Origin: Lota lota
Taxonomy: Eukaryota; Chordata; Actinopteri; Gadiformes; Lotidae
Reading direction: 5' to 3'
NCBI GenBank assembly: GCA_026745465.1
Contig: JACYXH010000020.1
Span: 365,001 to 429,000, forward strand
DNA: 64,000 nucleotides
The notes below the pieces were generated by a model. The model saw only the letters and a program-made list of their open reading frames with translations, was not told the DNA's origin and did no database searches. A program made the translations under genes and the position numbers. Positions 58,467 to 64,000 of this stretch are shown piece after piece; positions within the stretch are counted from its first letter, which is position 1; every line of letters begins with the position of its first letter.

Positions 58467-58693
58467 ACCCTTTTCACAGAGGCATCATCGTAGGACAAAT
58501 ACAGATGACGCTCATAACACTTATTATGGCTCTGCTCTTTAATGGCTCTGGCTCTTTAATGGACCAGGGAACGGGTAGTAGACTAAACTAGTTAAGATAA
58601 GTCTACTACCCGTGCCCTAGTACATAATAGTAGCAGACCCATAATCGGTGTTATGAGTGACACCTACAACGTTCGTCCCTCTGAGAAAAGGGA
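58467..58693. repeat. foldback (palindromic) MITE-like element
   Basis: Nested inverted repeats: outer CCCTTTTCACAGAGG/CCTCTGAGAAAAGGG, middle CTCATAACAC../..GTGTTATGAG, inner AGGGAACGGGTAGTAGACT/AGTCTACTACCCGTGCCCT. Together they suggest a 227-bp hairpin-forming element. Confidence 0.75.
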
Positions 58694-58835
58694 TTATCCC
58701 ATTCGATTAGCCAAAATAAGACAAAAGCACATATTTAACTCTTCAGGGTCTGATGTTACACTTCAAACCCCACTAGTGTTCCACTATTTAAGGGAACGTG
58801 TGTGGAATGCTTAGAGTTCCTAACAGAATAAATCA

Positions 58836-58915
58836 ACACACACACTACCCTTTTTAACGGAAGTGTCACGTTATATAATTTTCACATTTCCGTTAAAGAG
58901 GGTAGTGTGTCTGTG
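58836..58915. repeat. hairpin with about 27-bp arms
   Basis: The left arm CACACACTACCCTTTTTAAC and right arm GTTAAAGAGGGTAGTGTGTC pair with few mismatches around a loop of about 25 nt. Confidence 0.75.
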
Positions 58916-59124
58916 GCTATGATGTTTCACAGTGTGGGAGGACAGGGCAGGGCAGGACAGGACAGGACACACATACAGCCTATATTATACATAGTGAACG
59001 ATCTTCCATCATGTAGTTATATACTTTATGTTTAGTCAACAAGCCTACAAGCACACACACATACACACACCACAGATTCACATCAACACACACATTCGAG
59101 CTGTGCGCCGAGTACTGCTGCAGA

Positions 59125-59206
59125 TGGCGTGTATGTGTGTGTGTTTGTGTGTGTGTGTGTATATGTGGGTGTGTAACTGAAGTCTGGTCTAGAGGTGCCT
59201 GGGCCG

Positions 59207-59237
<31 letters not shown>

Positions 59238-59245
59238 GTGGGGGG
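59125..59245. repeat. (GT)n tracts and G run
   Basis: GT tracts at about 59131-59172 and 59205-59233 are followed by a GGGG-rich stretch. Confidence 0.85.
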
Positions 59246-59458
59246 GGGGTCTGACTGTAATACAAACAGAAGAGGCAGATGTTAAATGGGAGCAGGCGAG
59301 GCAGCAGTAATGACTACAACATGTGGTCCTAGATTAGTACTGCAGTACTAATATGGCCTGGCAGAGGTCAGCGAAGGCCTCTCTGGGCGCTACTCAAGTG
59401 CCCTATAGTTGGCATTTGGTTTCGAACAACTGATGCTCGTTTTTAGTGCCGGGTTTCT

Positions 59459-59475
59459 AGGGGGGGGGGGGGGGG
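59459..59475. repeat. poly(G) run
   Basis: An uninterrupted G run of about 16 nt. Confidence 0.85.
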
Positions 59476-59854
59476 TGTTATTGGTGGTGCACAAACACAT
59501 GCAGTACTACAATGCAACCATCTACTGTATGTAGGCCACAATGCTATTTAGGCTGATGTATGCTGAAGCCATGGCTGAGGCAGGTGTCACCTTGTATTAG
59601 TAGTCCAGACTTTGTCACGCACACGGAGGTATGTCTATATGAACGAACACACACACACACACACAAGAACATGTCCTGATGTTGTATGACTCTGCAAATG
59701 ACCTCCACCTGGGCAATCTGCTTTGGGCCAACCACCACAGGGGATGCACTCATGTGCAGTGCAGGAAAATACCCCTGAGATGTGAGTGGTCAGGAAACAT
59801 TTGTGAAATGCATTAAGGTAATGGGGTTCATGGTTTTTGTTTTGAATGATGGCG

Positions 59855-59856
<2 letters not shown>

Positions 59857-59901
<45 letters not shown>

Positions 59902-59947
59902 CTCTCTCGTGCTCTCTCGTGCTCTCTCTCGCTCTCTCTCGCTCTCT

Positions 59948-59990
<43 letters not shown>
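59857..59990. repeat. (CT)n tract with CTCGCT variants
   Basis: About 130 nt of pyrimidine-rich CT repeat with periodic CG and GTG interruptions in the middle. Confidence 0.92.
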
Positions 59991-59993
<3 letters not shown>

Positions 59994-61140
59994 ATTTCGT
60001 CCTCCACACACTGTAGTAGGTATAAAGAAAATCGTCCTGTCTCTCAGAATAGCCGTCGGGGCTGCAAGGGGATGCTCATGATAAACACACAGCAAAACGT
60101 GTGTGCATTCCTCTATCTCCCGGGAAACATACAGTACACTGCCTGCATTATGCGTTGTGTATATAAATGTATGGATGGCTGCATTAGCTTGGAAACGCTC
60201 TCAGAGGCCTCGTGTTGAATTAACGTCACCTGTCCTTTAGAGGCACAGTTTGGATATCAGGATTTAAACCCTGGTGCTCATTCAAGTCAAGATTCCCCAA
60301 AAATACAATCTAATCATTATGTCAAACTCACTATATATGTGATTCACTAAATTATCTGTTTTCTTATTTATAACTCCTGCACATCGGCACACATAGTTGT
60401 CGATTCCCATTATCCCCCACAGTACATTCGTCTCGTAACTCATAGTTTTGTAGATCTTTACTTTGTCTCAGCAGAGAGAATTGGTTCTAGGTATGGAGGT
60501 TCACACTCCATATTGATGTGAGATCTGTCTCTCACGTCATGGCGTTTATGTGTCAGTGAGTGGCGGTAAATGAAATCGTTTCATTGTAAATCCTTTGCCT
60601 CCCTCCTATGACATTGAACGGCCGGTCGGTTCGGTCCTGTCTGACCGTCCGTCCGTCCGTCCGTCCGTCCGTCCATCCATTTACTTATACTTTGTTCCAT
60701 CCGCACTCTACTTTGACGTACAGTACTGCAAAGTGTCCGATTACAAGACAGCTAGTAGTGCCAGTTAACCCAGTTGCTAAGTTGTAAGCAAAAACAGTGC
60801 TAAAAAAACGATATCTGCAGGTTTTAACAAGTAACATTTAAGACCCTATAAGAACCTTTAATTACCCTAAATGACCATTCATAAGTTGGCAAATGTAGTA
60901 AACATATGACAAATGCAGTATTTTATAGGTATCGCCACACACCCAAATCCAATTTTCAGACGTTTTCATATCTTCTAAGGCCTTGTGTTTGACATTTGTG
61001 AATTGATTACTTTTTAAGACTTATTATAGCTCACTGGAAGACAGTCGTACACCAAGATGTTCCTCTGGTTTCAAACGTATCGATCTGTCTACTAGCCGGC
61101 AGGCATCACAGTGATGAATGAATCGCTAGACGAAGGTGAG
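59991..61140. other. non-coding interval
   Basis: No gene recognised. A CCGT tetranucleotide array lies at about 60645-60672. Confidence 0.5.
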
Positions 61141-61146
61141 CTGTTC

Positions 61147-61183
61147 CCCCCCCCCCCCCCCCCCCCCCCCCACCCCACCCCCC
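61147..61183. repeat. poly(C) tract
   Basis: About 25 C in a row followed by ACCCCACCCC. Confidence 0.9.
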
Positions 61184-61689
61184 AGCACCCTGACATACTG
61201 TGGTATCTTACACCAGACATTAGGAGGACCATGGTCTAGTTTGCACCGAGGGCCTCTCTGCACACTGTGACCTACAAACCTTTATCCTTGTGTGAAGTAT
61301 GCAGCTGGTTCCAGGGGCCTGAAAAATGATGTCTCTCTCTCTAGTAGGTCACTTTTACTACGTAGGTCACCGACTGCTCTGTTGAATATGTGTCGATGTG
61401 CTGCGACCTCGCCTACTTTTCCCACCGCTGGCGGGAAAGATGAATATTACTAGAAAGGGGGGTTGATTCATGATGAAATAATGGGGAGAGTGCGTGCAAC
61501 TGAACTTCTAGGAGTGTTGTTTATCGTAATTTGTGGGATGGAAACCGGTCCCACCGCTGATTCGGTCACTACCAGGGGAAGTGGTCAGCTGTAGAGCGAG
61601 GCTACTGCTAAGACAAGTAGCGTTCCAAGGAGGTTAGGGAATATTTAAACACTTTTATCTTGCGGGAAGTTGTCTGGGGCATAAAGGGT

Positions 61690-61810
61690 GGAAACTACGT
61701 ACACTCACAAAGACACACACACTTACACGCCCACACACACTTACACGCCCACACACTCATCCATACGCACGCAGGCACGCATGCATGTTTGCACGCACGC
61801 ACACGCACAA
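61690..61810. repeat. (CA)n-rich tract with CTTACACGCCCA repeats
   Basis: Imperfect CACA and GCACGC blocks including two copies of ACACACTTACACGCCC. Confidence 0.85.
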
Positions 61811-62814
61811 AAGGAATCCCCACACGATCTTATAACTATGTACTGGCTAAGACTGGGTGAAAATAATCCTTTCCTCCTCACACACACACAGGGTAAGTGG
61901 ATTATCATCACAAAATCAAAACATGTCCTGTTAAAACCTGTCCGGACATTGGTAGCCAAGGTGACCTGGGGAACACACCCAGCGGCCTACAATGTCAGAG
62001 GAGCCAGGGAAACCATTGGGCTGATACATACAATAGGATGTGGGATATGCTGCCATACGATACAACAACCTAAAACATGACTTTGTCCGTTTGAGTGTCT
62101 TGCTGTCAAGTTCCCATAGTGGGCTTGTGATTCATCCTGGCCAACATATAAATATATGGTTTAACCGCAACCAATAGATACAGCACTTTCAGAATATCCA
62201 ATGCGAAATAAAGGATTTCCCCCAAAAAATATCCAATACATTTTGTGGATGTGCATGTTGTGTGTAGACGTCGTGGTCACCTCTTCCTCAGCTGCCCTTC
62301 CTCACTTCGTTGTAGAAGTCAGTATAAATGGGTCATGTCACCTGTCTGGTCAAAGTGCATGTAAGCAGCTCATTCTTCAGATTATCTTATTGTGGTTATT
62401 GACCTTATGTGGTTTGCATGTCAACATAGTGTATTTGTGACAGACCCCCCATGGCTCTGTTCAGCCCCCCCAATCAATGCAGTGCTTCACACACCAGTCA
62501 CTCAGACCCAAGGCCACCATTGGTCGGAAAGCCATTCGTCTCTATTAATAGAAGGACATTAAAGGTGAAATGGAGTTATCGATGCCAAGAGATGCCGAGT
62601 GTGTGTGTGGAGGGGGGGAGAGGGGGGAGTGCATTGTCTTCCGCTTTCCCATGATCCCTGCTGTTTCTCTGTCTCGCCATCAGACAAGGAAAATAGAAGT
62701 AGGCTCCCTGTTGTGTCTGGGAAAAACATGGTTGTGTGTGTTTGTTGTGTGAGCGGGTCTTTGTTGGGTGCATTTGTGTGTTTTTTCTTTGTGTGTTTGT
62801 GTTAGTGTGTCTTT
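61811..62814. other. non-coding interval
   Basis: Short open frames only. No domain or splice-supported exon was found. Confidence 0.45.
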
Positions 62815-62945
62815 GTATGTGCCTGTGTGTGTGTGTGTGTGTATGTGTGTGTGTGTGTGTCTTTTTGTATGAGGGTGCGTGTGCGCTCGTGCATGTGTGG
62901 GTATGTTTGTGTGTGTCTTTGTGTGTGTGTATGCGTGAGTTTGTA
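62815..62945. repeat. (GT)n-rich tract
   Basis: An imperfect GT repeat with CTTTGTG and GCGTG variants. Confidence 0.88.
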
Positions 62946-64000
62946 GGTCTCAGAGTCTTGTTTACAACAACACATACATATTCAGGCAACATCTCTACTT
63001 GAAGACCACAGTAGCTAATGGGGATCCATGATTATACACGACAAGGAGGGGTGGAGATGTCTTAAAAGCCTTGCAGAGGCAGGGGAACCAGGACTTTTCA
63101 TTAACAGTGACACACGTAACTCGGTTGGGATGGAAGATCAGAGGGTTTGTGTTGACACATCTGTCAAGAAGAAGTTATTTGGGATTATGATTTTCATTCC
63201 TTGAGAATGCGATGTTACGCTGACATTTTCATTTCCCCCGTTGCAGGACGCTATTTTGGTGCTGGACTGATTTTGTGTTTACTCTTACATCAGGGCACTC
63301 GTACTAAAGGAATCTGAAAAACACCACAATGGAAAATAATAGGTCAGTATTGAAAAAAAATCTATTTTGTAGCGAAAATAATTCGCTACAAAAGAGATTT
63401 CTGTTTTCTTGAACATTGTACCTTAAAATAAATATAAGTATATCAATATTTTGTGATGTTTGCTCCAGCCTTCCTAGTTAAATAAATTTCAATCTTGGGA
63501 AAGAGGAGGGCTTCTGCTGCATAATTGAGCCATATTGAGCAGTTCTTTGGAAATATTTCATGCTGCTTTCTCTTCTCTGAAACGTAGTACCAGAGAGGTA
63601 TCTGACGAGACCTCGGGAATTACCTCAGCGCACAGCTGTACAACATTTTTCACATGCAGGGCTAAAAATGAGGGTGAGAGCCACAGAGAAAGAGCTACAT
63701 TAAGTCCAGTTACTGATTATTATACAGGAGATTACCATAATTTGCAGCAATGGGTAGATACATTTAATTGTACACACGACTCGATACAACAGGCTGTTCA
63801 TTTTAAAATGCAGTGCATGTAACAACCCATAATTCCTTAACGAGCGAACCAGAGTCCAATTTTTTTCATTCTTTATTCGTTATCATTTATTACGCCTCAA
63901 ATTGTGTTGCGCAGGCAGGGGGGATGATGGAGCACTACCTTTATATGCGTCTGCTGCTAGCCAAGCTAATGGGGCTTTTTAGAATTGTTTTTTATCTAAA
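62946..64000. other. non-coding interval with one small hairpin
   Basis: A hairpin at 63358-63400 (19-nt arms around TTTTGTAGCGAA, 18 of 19 paired, 5-nt loop AATAA) is the only structure seen. A 95-codon frame at 63535-63822 has no recognisable domain. Confidence 0.5.

Noticed and set aside
59635-60095. Arg/Glu-rich and Ser/Leu-rich frames
   Set aside because: They are translations of the (CT)n tract on both strands.
63535-63822. 95-codon plus-strand frame near the right end
   Set aside because: No domain, no splice or promoter support and ordinary base composition; it is insufficient to call a gene.

Overview
The window looks like teleost fish DNA. It carries spliced vertebrate genes with GT-AG introns, dense dinucleotide and tetranucleotide microsatellites, long homopolymeric C tracts, a tRNA-headed SINE, Ty3/gypsy debris and an endogenous retrovirus. 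The extreme (CA)n density recalls gadiform (cod-like) genomes, but that is an inference.

1-14,800: the genic part, two genes head to tail on the minus strand. At 35-991 are the first three coding exons of a coagulation factor VIII-like gene (signal peptide plus start of the first A domain); the rest lies beyond position 1. Upstream of it, 3,922-11,940, is a complete 11-exon gene for a two-domain phosphoethanolamine N-methyltransferase (pmt, 485 aa from the chosen ATG). This SAM-dependent enzyme family converts phosphoethanolamine to phosphocholine; it is known from plants, nematodes, Plasmodium and fish. Its introns hold unusual repeats. The main one is a roughly 26-copy minisatellite at 9,511-10,545 whose unit contains the splice-donor junction of the adjacent exon.

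14,800-24,600: transposon territory. It holds a decayed Ty3/gypsy element (15,885-18,709), a 20-bp-unit minisatellite, a probable solo LTR and pieces of unclassified repeat families (called Z and X here).

24,646-32,084: a minus-strand endogenous retrovirus with two 555-bp LTRs differing at one base, 4-bp ATAT target duplications, primer-binding site, polypurine tract, nucleocapsid, partial RT, RNase H and integrase. Most of gag and env is missing and pol has a frameshift and two catalytic substitutions. A diverged solo LTR of the same family lies at 32,766-33,244.

33,505-48,691: a tandem segmental duplication, two copies of about 7.5-7.65 kb, joined at a 3-bp microhomology. The copies are nearly identical except for microsatellites, three minisatellites and small indels. 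I found no supportable gene in it.

48,700-64,000: no recognisable protein gene. It holds a 1.5-kb element with about 43-bp inverted ends, large (CA)n/(GT)n fields, a CCA-rich minisatellite, a SINE head, MITE-like and foldback repeats and scattered simple repeats.

Only f8 and pmt look like functional genes. The most unusual observation is that pmt intron 3 carries many decoy copies of its own 5' splice site in an expanded tandem repeat.
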